Source of the DNA: Atherix ibis
Lineage: Eukaryota > Arthropoda > Insecta > Diptera > Athericidae
Assembly: GCA_958298945.1 (NCBI GenBank)
Contig: OY282610.1
Location: 26,622,233-26,686,232, forward strand
Direction of reading: 5' to 3'
Length of the DNA: 64,000 bases
Positions within the stretch are counted from its first letter, which is position 1; every line of letters begins with the position of its first letter. Both the position numbers and the translations under genes were made by a program. The notes under the pieces were generated by a model. The model was given only the letters and a program-made list of their open reading frames with translations. It was not told the DNA's origin and searched no databases. Positions 22,036-34,066 of this stretch are shown piece by piece.

Positions 22036-22061
22036 GAGGAAAAAAAAAATTTTCCTCCAAG
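22036..22061. repeat. Short perfect hairpin
   Basis: ttggaggaaaa and ttttcctccaa are exact complements separated by a short A run. Function unknown. Confidence 0.5.
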
Positions 22062-22301
22062 GACATCTTTCTTGAAGTTAGACTAAAATGGATTAGAGAA
22101 GGTTCACCTAAAAATGCATGCACAATAGTACCAAAAAAATAAATTTGAAAAATAGCCATTTTAAAAGAGTAAAAAAATAAATTTTGAGATAGTGTGGAAA
22201 AATATTTGCTTCCTATTTTCTAAAAAACTGAGCGCCTATTGTAAAAAATTCCATTTTCAGGCCATTTTGGTTTGGTAATTTTTTTTGAATGTTGTTCCCA
22301 A

Positions 22302-22459
22302 ACCGTTCAAAAACTTCGTCAAATTGACTGCATACGTCAGAGTATTGGTGTGTCTAAGGCAATATTTTGCAATACTTTGTTTGATGTATTGCAAAATATT
22401 GCCTTAGACACACCAATACTCTGGCGAATGCAGTCAATTTGACGAAGTTTTTGAACGGT
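22302..22459. repeat. Long near-perfect hairpin with 74-bp arms
   Basis: The arms 22,302-22,375 and 22,386-22,459 are complementary at all but two positions, around a 10-bp loop (tttgtttgat). The arms begin accgttcaaaaacttcgtc. No TA or longer target duplication is obvious, so it is either a foldback element or a local inverted duplication. If transcribed it would form an extended double-stranded RNA. Confidence 0.9.
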
Positions 22460-22689
22460 GGCACAAAAACCGCCTTGCCCTACTATAATAATAAAACTAG
22501 TCATAATGTAAAATGGCAACTTTAACTTTAAACAATTATTATTATAAGTGATATATTTATTTGATGGCGTTGTCATATATATAATAAGGCTCTACTTTTC
22601 AATATATTAAATGAATTAATCGTTAAGTATATTATTTAACTCGACTCTTAACACTTGTCTTCCATAAAAATCTAACTACACGTATTATT

Positions 22690-22870
22690 TGAGAATTCCA
22701 TCAAACCTAGGCTTTCAGAGCACGTAAATCTATCAAAAATTTACATAATTCGACATTCTTCCAACTAGTTCTGGAGTTCCACAAAGAGGAGTATTTGGTC
22801 CTATTCATTACATTTTTACACACATTATTTGCATTTATTTTAAGATTTTCTCATATTATCTATAAAAAAA
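22690..22870 (+). pseudogene. Reverse-transcriptase motif relic (non-LTR type)
   Basis: The plus strand near 22,768-22,835 reads TSSGVPQRGVFGPIHYIFTH, a decayed form of the S-G-V-P-Q-G-S-x-L-G-P block of non-LTR reverse transcriptases, where the usual G-S has become R-G. It is preceded by a stretch resembling the leader of that block but with stops. Nothing else of the element remains visible. The orientation is opposite to the relics at 8.9 and 33.2 kb, and the G-P wording differs from their A-P, suggesting a different lineage. Confidence 0.6.
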
Positions 22871-24109
22871 AAACCTAATTTATATAAAATATTATCTAAA
22901 TTAATAATAATAAAGTTGAATAAAAGATATTTTTCTGAATAATATCAATTTTAAATAAAGTAAAAACTATAATGAAAACTAAAAATAATATTAATGATAA
23001 TTTGGAAAGTGCTTTTTCAAAACTTATTCGTGTGCAATAGATTCAAATTAAAATGTTTATGAAATTCGAATAAAAATTTTTTTATAAAAATATTTGCTTA
23101 TTAAATGGAAAACTGTATGCAATTTTCATTATAATTATTTGTCTAATGGAAAATGGTTTCCCTAACATATTTGCCTATCGCATTTTGTGCACTTAAGATT
23201 TTTTAGAAATAAATTTCCACGTCGAATGATTCTAATTGAAGTTATAAATGCATATCACTTCATGCAAATAATTGCAACAAGAATTTAGTGTGGACTCGTT
23301 CTTGGAAAGGAATTTATTTTTAATAGGAGACTGTGAAGATAAAATTTAAAAAATTTCTTTAAGATATATGAATATTTAGCTACTTATTCTATTTTTCAGA
23401 TACAGCTATGAGTACCTGATTTGAATCTGGAATTTATTGACTTTCATTTAATCAATTCCAAATAAAATGAATCGAAAGCGAAAAATAGAAAAATGAAACA
23501 AATTATTTCTTAAGCAGAGTAATATTTATCTTCCTTGAATAGTTAGACATATAATCAATGTAAAGAATTTTCTAGAATTACATATAAAGAGCAAAGGATG
23601 ATGGATCCGAACAAATTATTAACTCATTAAAATATATGATTTCAGTCTTGATTATAGTTAAACGAGTTCAAGTTGTACTTAAGTAAAGATGTAATTTTTT
23701 TCCAAGTATAACTTCTGAGTAAATACTTTTCCAGAAAGCTATTGGTTTTAGGAGTGCACTTAATAACTTTTAATATGATTTATATTAAAATTATCTCTTT
23801 AATAAAAATTTACTAAAACTTCCAATTCTAAAAGAGATCATCATAAATTATTGTTTGGCATTCACTATCTTTTCGGTTATTATTAAATAAATTTAAATAA
23901 GAAACAAACAAAAAATATTAAAATAAGATAATAATTAATTAAATAGAGTCAAATAATCTAGAAATTTAGAAAGTATTGGATTTAACTTCATTAAAAGAAA
24001 AAAAAATATAAAAGAAATTCGATTTGTGAAAAATCAAAAAATAAAAACAAAACTTGAAAGGAAAAAAAATGCAATTATGCTAATTCATAAAGGCGTGTCA
24101 TATTGCTGG
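22871..24109. other. Gene-free A+T-rich stretch
   Basis: Nothing recognised. Confidence 0.5.
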
Positions 24110-27100
24110 GAATATTTTTTTTGTCAATAAAATTAGGTCTCCACTTACGCTTGCATATTATCGAAAATTGTAATTTTAAAGGTCTTTGTATGTGTTGACC
24201 TTATTTATGATCAAAAAAAAAAATTCCTTTCTAGCGGTTTTTCATATGTCCAACTTAAAACATTTATGCATTGACCTAATTTTGTGTCAAAAAATTCCAT
24301 TTGAAAAATTAATAAAATTTTAATTTTGAGTTAAAAAAATTAATTCTAAGCAATCTGGTTTTAAAATAAATTTCTTTTTCAATATAAAATTAGGTTAGCA
24401 ATTAATAAAAACAATATGGTCGCCACTATAACATATTGCTATAAAATAATTTTTCATCGACATAAAATAGGTCGAGACCTTCAAAATGAAAATATGTCAA
24501 ATTAATACAAAGCCATTAAAAAATTGGCAGACAAAAATTTTATAATAAAGACAATTTATACATATTTAATTTGAAGATCTTTTTATGTATGTAACTTAAC
24601 CTCATGTATAAGTATGGATTGAAATTGTTATTATTCCACATTAAAAATTAGGTCAGCTTTTATCTGAAAACTGAAATTGTGGTAAGTAATGGAAAAGAGA
24701 AATTAGGTCATTACAAACTCTAGATCTAAACATTAAGAATATGTCACAACAATATAGAGGAAGATTTTTCAATTTAAATTTAGGTCAACGTATATTTAGA
24801 CCTAAAAATTGATTTTTTTTCATTTTTAATTTTCAAAAATATGTTGACCTACATTTTTTTTGAAATAATGTCTGCTCAGGCAGTTGTTATATTTTTTATT
24901 TGTAAAGCTAGATAGCATTGACCTAATCTTATACTGAAAAGACAATTTAAATTGTAATTATTTCACTCTTTGGTCAATTAAAAATTAGGTCAGCTTTTAT
25001 CTGGAAACTGAAATTGCGGTAAGTCATGGAAAAGAGAAATTAGGTCATCACAAACTCTAGAACTAAGCGTTAAGAATATGTCACAAAGACATAGAGAAAA
25101 AATTTTCAATTCAAAATTAGGTCAATGTGTGTTCAGACTTTCTAATTGATTTTTTTTTTCATTTTCAATATTCAAAGAAGTGTTGACCTACATTTTTTAT
25201 TAAAATAATGTCTGCTCAGCAATTTGTTATATATTTTATTTGAAGGTCTCGATATGCATTGACCTAATCTTATACTGAAAAGAGAATTTAAATGATAATT
25301 ATATCACTCTTTGTTCAATTAAAAATTAGGTCAACTTTTATCTGGAAACTGAAATTGTGGTAAGTCATGGAAAAGAGAAATTAGGTCATTACAACTCTAG
25401 ATCTAAGCTTTAAGAATATGTCACAACAATATAGAGGAAGATTTTTCAATTTAAATTTATGTCAACGTATATTTAGACCTAAAAATTGATTTTTTTTCAT
25501 TTTCAATTTTCAAAAATATGTTGACCTACATTTTTATTAAAATAATGTCTGCTCAGCTATTTGTTTTATTTTTTATTTGAAGGTCTCGATATGCATTGAC
25601 CTAATCTTATACTGAAAAGAGAATTTAAATGATAATTATACCACTCTTTGTTCAATTAAAAATTAGGTCAGCTTTTATCTGAAAATCGAAATTGTGGTAA
25701 GTCATGGAAAAGAGAAATTAGGTCATTACAAACTCTAGATCTAAGCATTAAGAATATGTCACAACAATATAGAGGAAGATTTTTCAATTTAAATTTAGGT
25801 CAACGTATATTTAGACCTAAAAATTGATTTTTTTTCATTTTCAATTTTCAAAAATATGTTGACCTACATTTTTATTGAAATAATGTCTGCTCAGTAATTT
25901 GTTATTTGTAGATCTAGATGTGCATTGACCTAATCTTATACTGAAGGGAGAGTTTAAATTGTAATTATGCCACTCTTTGTTCAATTAAAAATTAGGTTAG
26001 CTTTTATCTGGAAACTGAAACTGTGGTTAAACGTAGAAAAGAGAAATTAGGTGATCTCAAACTCTAGAACTAAGCGTTAAGAATATGTCACAAAGACATA
26101 GAGAAAAAATTTTCAATTCAAAATTAGGTCAATGTGTGTTCAGACTTTCTAATTGATTTTTTTTTTCATTTTCAATATTCAAAGAAGTGTTGACCTACAT
26201 TTTTTATTAAAATAATGTCTGCTCAGCAATTTGTTATATTTTTTATTTGAAGGTCTCGATATGCATTGACCTAATCTTATACTGAAAAGAGAATTTAAAT
26301 GATAATTATACTACTCTTTGTTCAATTAAAAATTAGGTCAGCTTTTATCTGAAAATCGAAATTGTGGTTAGTCATGGAAAAGAGAAATTAGGTCATTACA
26401 AACTCTAGACCTAAGCATTAAGAATATGTCACAACAATATAGAGGAAGATTTTTCAATTTAAATTTAGGTCAACGTATATTTCGACCTTCAAATTGATCT
26501 TTTTTCATTTTCAATTTTCAAAAATGGGTTGACCTATATTTTTATTGAAATAATCTCTGCTCAGCAAGTTATTACAGTTTTTATTTGTAGATCTAGATAT
26601 GAATTGACCTAATCTCATACTGAAAAGAGTATTTAAATTGTAATTATGCCATTCTTAATTCAATTAAAAGTTAGGTTAGCTTTTATCTGGAAACTTAAAT
26701 TGTGGTTACTCATAGAAAAGAGAGATTAGGTCATTACAAACTCTAGACCTAAGCATTGAGAATATGTCACAATGATATATAGAAAAAAATTTTAATTTAA
26801 ATTTAGGTCAATGTGTGTTCAGACCTTCTAATTGTTTTTTTTTCATTTTAAATATTCAAAGAAGGGTTAACCTACATTTTTATTAAAATAAGGTCTGCTC
26901 AGTAATTTGTTATAGTTTTTATTTGTAGGTCTCGATTTGTATTGACCCAATCTCATACTGAAAGGAGTATTTAAATTGTAATTATGCCATTCTTTATTCA
27001 ATTAAAAATTAGGTCAGCTTTTGTCTGGAAACTTAAATTGTGGTTAGTTATAGAAAAGAGAGATTAGGTCATTACAAACTCTAGACCTAAGCATTGAGAA

Positions 27101-28480
27101 TATGTCACAATGATATAGAGAAAAAAATTTCAATTTAAATTTAGGTCAATGTGTGTTCAGACCTTCTAATTGTTTTTTTTTCATTTTAAATATTCAAAGA
27201 AGGGTTAACCTACATTTTTATTAAAATAATGTCTGCTCAGCAAGTTGTTATATTTTTTATTTGAAGGTCTAGATAGCATTGACCTAATCTTATACTGAAG
27301 AGAGAATTTAAATGATAATTATACCACTCTTTGTTCAATTAAAAATTAGGTCAGCTTTTATCTGGAAACTTAAATTGTGGTTAGTCATGGAAAAGAGAAA
27401 TTAGGTTATTATAAACTCTAGATCTAAACATTAAGAATATGTCACAACAATATAGAGAAAGATTTTTCAATTTAAATTTAGGTCAATGTGTGTTCAGACC
27501 TTCTAATTGTTTTTTTTTTCATTTTAAATATTCAAAGAAGGGTTAACCTACATTTTTATTAAAATAAGGTCTGCTCAGTAATTTGTTATAGTTTTTATTT
27601 GTAGGTCTCGATTTGTATTGACCCAATCTCATACTGAAAGGAGTATTTAAATTGTAATTATGCCATTCTTTATTCAATTAAAAATTAGGTCAGCTTTTAT
27701 CTGGAAACTTAAATTGTGGTTAGTCATAGAAAAGAGAGATTAGGTCATTACAAACTCTAGACCTAAGCATTGAGAATATGTCACAATGATATATAGAAAA
27801 AAATTTTAATTTAAATTTAGGTCAATGTGTGTTCAGACCTTCTAATTGTTTTTTTTTCATTTTAAATATTCAAAGAAGGGTTAACCTACATTTTTATTAA
27901 AATAAGGTCTGCTCAGTAATTTGTTATAGTTTTTATTTGTAGGTCTCGATTTGTATTGACCCAATCTCATACTGAAAGGAGTATTTAAATTGTAATTATG
28001 CCATTCTTTATTCAATTAAAAATTAGATCAGCTTTTGTCTGGAAACTTAAATTGTGGTTAGTTATAGAAAAGAGAGATTAGGCCATTACAAACTCTAGAC
28101 CTAAGCATTGAGAATATGTCACAATGATATAGAGAAAAAAATTTCAATTTAAATTTAGGTCAATGTGTGTTCAGACCTTCTAATTGTTTTTTTTTTTCAT
28201 TTTAAATATTCAAAGAAGGGTTAACATACAGTTTTATTAAAATAATGTCTGCTCAGCAAGTTGTTATATTTTTTATTTGAAGGTCTCGATTTGTATTTGC
28301 TAGATCTTGTTTAGATATTGAACATAAAATTGTGTTTATTCATAGAGAGGATAACGTAAAATTCGGTCAATAAATGCCTAGACCTTCATATTTAAAATAT
28401 GTCACAAAGTTTACAATATAGCGCTGTGACACAATTTTCATTTTCGGTCAGTATATATTATTAAATTAGGTCAATTTTAT
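24110..28480. repeat. 338-bp satellite rich in AGGTCA half-sites
   Basis: The landmark ggtcagctttt, with minor variants, recurs at 24,651, 24,988, 25,329, 25,666, 25,995, 26,336, 26,674, 27,012, 27,349, 27,688 and 28,026, mostly 337-341 bp apart. Flanking 24,110-24,640 and 28,380-28,860 hold older, decayed units. In the unit 25,666-25,995 I count five AGGTCA or TGACCT half-sites, several within the longer string AAATTAGGTCA. No ORF of interest is present. Confidence 0.92.
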
Positions 28481-31331
28481 TTTTTTCTCAATGCAGGTAT
28501 GCGTTGACGTAGTTTTATCTTAAAACCAATTCTTTTAAGAAATGCAATTAAATATTATATTTTTTCTTGAATTTATACTTCAGCGTAAAATAAGGTTATC
28601 GCATATATTCCCACAAGTATAGACCAAACAGAATTAGCTCAATACTTGTCTGGACATTGAAATGGAATTTTTTTTTAAAAGTTATGAAAAGAGGATTAAT
28701 AGTAGGTTAACATCCGTTGGGACTTTTAAAATGAACTCATGCGAAAAGATATAAGACTTCAATATAAAATTACGTCAATGCTTTCCTCAATATTAAAATT
28801 TAAATTACGTTAACTCATGGAGACGAGATTTTATATATAACCTGAATGGTCATATTTTCAAATTTAAATCAGAGGAATTTCAGTTCCGTGAATATTATTT
28901 CAGCAAAAATATTAAAGCAATATTTGATTTGGAGAATGGTAATTTCAGCAACATAGGATGAATCCTTGTTATACGATTTCCTCTAACAAAACATTATGAA
29001 TTGTCTACAGTTTTACTTTTCGTACTGATGGGCAATTTGCAGGACTTTATCATTTTCGATTGTTATATCCCAACTAGCTCTATAGCAAGTCATCAGTTTC
29101 ATTCAATATCTGGAATTATTTTCATATCTTGCTGGAGCTTTGATTCGTATTTTTTTTTATCATTTGTGATCGTAAATAATGGAAAACAAAATGCTAGGAA
29201 GTTGTTGTATTATTTTTAATCGGAGAAAATTCGAACTGAAATTGAAACGGAAGAGCAGAGAATATATCAAGTTAATAAGTGGGCAACAATTACAATGATA
29301 CGAAGGGAATTTAAATATTGAAGCTTATCGATTTGTTATGCTTTAAACCTTCAACTATAAAGCTAATAGCAAAAGGACCGAACAGATATAGTATCAGGTC
29401 TGCTGGATTGAAAATTTATGAATGAATGAATTGCTGATTGAAATGGAAAATTAATAGAAATTCCTAGTGTATGGGAATAAAATGAACTCATACGTATTCG
29501 TAGGGTATTATATCCATAAGACCCAGCTTGATGAAATGTATTGAGTGTAAAGTGCAGAGTATAAATTATCGAGCGACGCGTGCACTTCTCTTCGATCAGG
29601 GGTGGTGGAGGATGCATTATCGGATTCAGGGTGCATTAAATAAATCATACAACAGATTGTTATACGAGTATAAATCAGGATTCACTCTTCTTATTATAAA
29701 ATTCAAAGTGTAAATATTATCACGTCGGGGATTTACTGCATTGAATTTGATTCGTTCACAAACGAATACCTGCTGTAAAAATTTTAAGTTCTTCTATGAT
29801 GGTCGTATATAAGGATTTTCTTCATTTCATACACATACTTGTATATGGTAAAAATTCATCTGTTATAAAGATATTGTGACTTTTTATGGTAAAACCATAA
29901 TCGTTACAACGAAATTATTACTAGCACATCGTATTTAAAATGTCTTCTTTAGCGTCTTTTATATTTTTCTAAGCATCATTCTCAGTAAGTATTAGAGTAC
30001 ATAAGAATTTTCTGAAATTATCAGCTACATTTTCTATATTCATATTAGTGAATATAATAGGAAAATATGAATATTTAAACAGGATTTCTTTTTATTGCAT
30101 AATATATTTAAATAATGTATAATTTTCTTCTCTATGAAAGTGTATTTACAAAATTATCCTCAATACAATATGTTCCCTTCGATTTCTAGCTAAAGGCTAA
30201 AAAAAATTTCCGAAATATTAACATTGAAGAATTTCATAAATTCGATTTTAATTCCTTTTAGGATAATTTTAAAAATATTGTACAAAAGGAATTTATGGTT
30301 TCGCTATAATTGAGATTTGTTTATTTTTATGTAAGGTCCTTTTAGAGATAAGGCAGGGGCCACTTTCTAGTACCATGATAATAAGGCTATTTGGCAACCT
30401 CAAGTTCCGTGTAGGTGAGCGTTACCGGTTTCCTAAGCTTGATCAGTTAGAGTTTGTTAAATTCTGTATAGCATAAAAGTGGGACTTGAAAATGACATTT
30501 TTCGGATCTAAGAGCTCTTCCATAGGATCAACCTTTCTCTTAAGGAAATTCCCAATTTTTTATCACTCGCGGAATAGTTAGTAGGACGCCACTGGATTGG
30601 TAGAAAGAGCGTGAGGTTTGCTAATCAGTTAGTAGGTGAGGCAGATTAGGGATCTAACTTTTCTCACATGCTCTGGTCTTAATCCAACTTGAGACCTCTA
30701 TTATTGAGTAGTTGATATCAATTATCGTTGATAATAGCATCATTTTATCCTGACTGGAATCCTCTCAATAGAATGCAATGGCTCTGCAAAAATAGGCCAC
30801 ACCTTAAATATCACGAATTTGAGTGCCAGTGACTTTAATAAAATCTTAGTGTCTATGAGAAAGGGTCTCGTAAATAAACGGGATGGTAAGTGCCTTCTTA
30901 AATCTATCTGGAAAGGTAGATATTCAAAAAAATGGTCTGTATCTGGATACGGAAGGGAAGTTTAAAAGTGAAGAGAGAAAGTCAAAGGATCTGTCTCTGA
31001 TTGTGAGACTTCAAAGGATAACAAAGATGCATTTTTTTTTAAAGTTGGGGCTGTAATAGTATTTTTTACTATTCTTAACTGTAGAGGGGATATTGGAAAA
31101 GTAAAGGTTGTCCTAAGTTTAACTGATTCGGGTTCTGTGAAGGCGCAAAAAGATAGATTTTCGACAAGTTTCGATTAAAATTGAGTCTGTCAGGGTAGTC
31201 TGATGTGATCCACTGGCTAGTCTGATACAATGTTTAATTAATTTTTCGATTTGTCTTAATAGTTTTTCTTGGCATTTTTGAAGATATAGTTCAGAAATAG
31301 AAAACTTTTCAGCCTCAAAAAGCATTAGATA
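28481..31331. other. Gene-free stretch; 30,330-31,330 is less A+T-rich and unrecognised
   Basis: 28.5-30.3 kb holds decayed satellite traces and A+T-rich DNA. The overlapping frames at 29,363-29,713 on both strands have no recognised domain. From about 30,330 the composition becomes more mixed, as in old mobile-element sequence, but no motif was identified. The minus frame 31,119-31,325 remains open up to the mariner insertion site at 31,331. Confidence 0.4.
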
Positions 31332-32520
31332 CGAGGATCGTTCAATAAGTCCTTAGAAAATCCAAGAAATTTTCAGCTCGATCCATAACGTAGGTCAATT
31401 TCTATCGTCGATTAAAGTTAACGATATTTATTTGTGCATAACAACAGAAAAAAGCGAGTTTAGGGCTGTCATCAAACATCTCCATTTGAAAGGCTTAAGC
31501 CCGAATGAAATCAAAGCCGAGTTGGATGCAGTTCATGGCACATCTGCACCTGTGTTTGCGACGGTTATAATTTGGTGAATGAATTTAAACGTGGCCGTTC
31601 ATCCACAAAAGATGAACATCGTTCAGGACGCCCAGTTGAGGTGTCTACTCCTGAAATCATCGACAAAATCCACGATCTAATTTTGAACGATCGGCGAATT
31701 AAAGTGCGCGAAATAGTTGAGGCCACGGGCATATCACAAGGTACAATCGCTTCAGTTTTGCATGAAAAATTGTCTGTGAAAAAAATTTCGGCAAGATGGG
31801 TGCCGCGTTTGCTCTCAGAGGAGAATAAGCGCAATCGTGTAGTGGATTCTGAGGCTATGTTGGCACTCTTTCATCGCAATCCTGGCGAATTCCTTCGTCG
31901 ATATGTCACTGTGGACGATACCTGGATACACTACTACACTCCAGAAACGAAGAGACAGTCATCAAAGTGGATTTTCAAGGGTGAACGGGCTCCGAAGAAG
32001 GCAAAAACTGTGCCATCGGCCGGCAAGGTGATGGCCACGGTCTTTTGAGATTCACAGGGCATCATTTTTATCGACTACTTGGAAAACGGAAAAATAATAA
32101 CAAGAGCGTATTACGCGTCGTTATTGCAACGGTTGAGCGAAGAAATCAAAGAGAAACGTCCCCATCTGAAGAAGAAAAAAATCCTCTTGCATCAGGACAA
32201 TGCGCGTGTGCACACCTGCGCTGTTTCCATGGCCAAAATTGTGGAATTGAGAATGGAATTGTTGCAGCATCCCGCTTATTCACCAGATTTGGCCCCGAGT
32301 GATTTTCTTTTCCCCAATCTGAAGAAATGGCTTGGCGGACGACGGTTCACTTCCAACGAGGACGTCATTGCTCAAACGGATGAGTATTTTGCAGAACTTC
32401 CGAAATCCTATTTTTTGGACGGGATAAAAATTTTGGAAAAACGGTTAGAAAAGTGTATAGAACTAAACGGAGAAAACAGTTTTTTCCATCTTTTTCCAAG
32501 GACTTATTGAACGACTCTCC
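31332..32520 (+). mobile_element. Mariner element, irritans-like, complete ends, broken gene
   Basis: The element is flanked by TA (31,330-31,331 and 32,521-32,522). Its ends are imperfect inverted repeats: left CGAGGATCGTTCAATAAGTC, right read inverted GGAGAGTCGTTCAATAAGTC. The length of 1189 bp is slightly short for a mariner of about 1.3 kb. It carries one transposase gene, annotated separately. With both ends and the TA duplication kept, it is a recent insertion by comparison with the other relics here. It could move only if an active transposase were supplied elsewhere. Confidence 0.93.
31446..32510 (+). pseudogene. Mariner transposase pseudogene (DD34D)
   Basis: The N-terminus (EKSEFRAVIKHLHLKGLSP) is readable from about 31,449, where the expected ATG is replaced by ACA. 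A one-base loss near 31,566 shifts the frame just before the VNEFKRGRSS segment. The main frame then runs 31,572-32,048 and, after a TGA at 32,046-32,048 replacing the tryptophan of VFWDS, continues in the same frame to 32,510. Visible parts: helix-turn-helix GISQGTIASVL, the linker WVPRLL, catalytic aspartates in VDDTWIHYY, HQDNARVHT and LAPSDFLF, with exactly 34 residues between the second and third. All three catalytic residues are retained; one codon is lost after the third. The breaks are few, consistent with a fairly young copy. Confidence 0.9.
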
Positions 32521-32522
32521 TA

Positions 32523-33215
32523 CTCTATTCTAGGGACAGTATTGCTTTTGTTAGTTGCATTGTTCCTCGGTGAATTCTCCACGGATAATGGTTATACTAA
32601 AAATTGTCGTAGAATTAACGGCGATATGGCAACATGGTGGATTCATGGTAAAAATAATTACATTATTGCTCTCACTCCAAGCGGTCACTTAAGAAATAGT
32701 GTCACTCCAAATGGTTCGGAGTATCATGGATAATACAAATTTATTATCTGCTTTTAGAAAATGTGCATTTTTGGCAACTGATTGGAATGTAAAATAAATG
32801 TTCATACTTAAGAGTGTAGTAGAGAGAAGGGGTTGTTTATGGAATACCGCGAAAGAACGAAAAAAAACCCTACATGAAATATTCTTTTTGTATAAAAAGA
32901 ATGGGTATGGAGAGTAAACATCTATCGAAGCTTCTTTTGTTAGCGTTCGTTTATGTTAAGCTTCAGCATTTTAGTAAATCACGTAACCATTGACGCTGAA
33001 GTCTGCGATGGGTATTTTTAAAAATCGCAGTGGAGGATAGTTCCTTAACGGAGGCATTAGTATGATTGGAGATTTGGGAATGGAACTTTTTATAACGAGA
33101 CACAGTCACATCATGAACAAAAAGGGAGTATTTTTGATTAAAGGGATTGGATTCGATTGGGAATTGGAAGGCTTAGTAGCACCCCTACGTTCTAGTCTAT
33201 AAGTCCATATTGGTT
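32523..33215. other. Flank of the mariner; an open frame runs across the insertion site
   Basis: The plus frame that ends at 32,733 has no ATG of its own; it is open back to the mariner's right TA and continues in frame into the left flank if the element is ignored. It contains a hydrophobic stretch (LGTVLLLLVALFLGEF). No domain is recognised. 32,734-33,215 shows nothing. Confidence 0.35.
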
Positions 33216-34066
33216 TCAGTAGGAAAAATAATTTTCGCCTATAATTTTTATACGTTTGTCTATACGTCGAAGTAGTTCTTGGTATCGTCCTTTTAGTTCT
33301 TGCCCCTTAAGTCTTGTGTATGAGTTCTTGATTTCAGTTTGGAGAATTTTGAAACCATATTGGAGATTTTTGCTAGATTCAAGGCAGACTGTATTACTGG
33401 CGTGCGTGTATAGTGTATAAGCAAAGAATGTATTTGGATACATTGAGATATTGGCTATGTCAATGTTGTAGAGCATGGGTGCAAGTATACTTCCTTGTGG
33501 AATATCAGCCAATATCGGAGAGATATTGGAGAGTTCGTTGAATTTGTTTATTGCTAAGTGTCGATAAGAAAGAAATAATTTAAAGATAAGTAAATAGGTA
33601 GAAGAAAGGATCCTCTCGAGTTTCCATAGTAAGCTCGGGTGCAAAACTCTATCAAAAGCTTGAAAAAGGTTCTAACATGAGAAGTCAACTTTTTACTCTT
33701 AAAGTTCAGACATTGTCTTATGTGGGCAAATTCTGTCGTATGCCTTATCCAAATGGCATGACAATCACATATCATAAGGCCTGGTCATAATCCTCGTGTT
33801 TAACTTGAAGGCATATTAATGTGTGTTAACATTCTTAACAAGAATGTGTATCAGACTTTTTGCTATAATTTTTTCCAAAATCTTGGAAATATTGTACATG
33901 ACAAAACAGAAATTTATTCAAAGGTGTTAGCCCAAAAATTGAGCAAGTTTTCAATCAATTAAAAGTAAATTTTTTCCTTACCAGATGAGTTTCTCAAAGA
34001 GAAGTTCAATTTACCCGAAGCTATATTGGCTAGTTCAAGATCATACACGTAATTAAATCGGTCGGT
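33216..34066 (-). pseudogene. Jockey-like non-LTR retrotransposon relic (reverse-transcriptase core)
   Basis: Minus-strand fragments in changing frames. Near 33,905-33,850, ISKILEKIIAKSLIHIL is the first conserved reverse-transcriptase block. ADIPQGSILAPMLYNIDIA (about 33,505-33,450) is the V-P-Q-G-S block. The following FFAYTLYTHASNT (about 33,430) is a decayed F-A-D-D-T-A-L-Y-x-H-A block in which the catalytic aspartates are lost. The 142-codon frame from 33,644 to 33,216 ends in YQELLRRIDKRIKI. Farther upstream (34,066-33,965) 33 codons are open (NYVYDLELANIASGKLNFS), followed by a donor-like CTG|GTAAGG; whether that part belongs to the element is unclear. The gene is dead. Confidence 0.75.
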
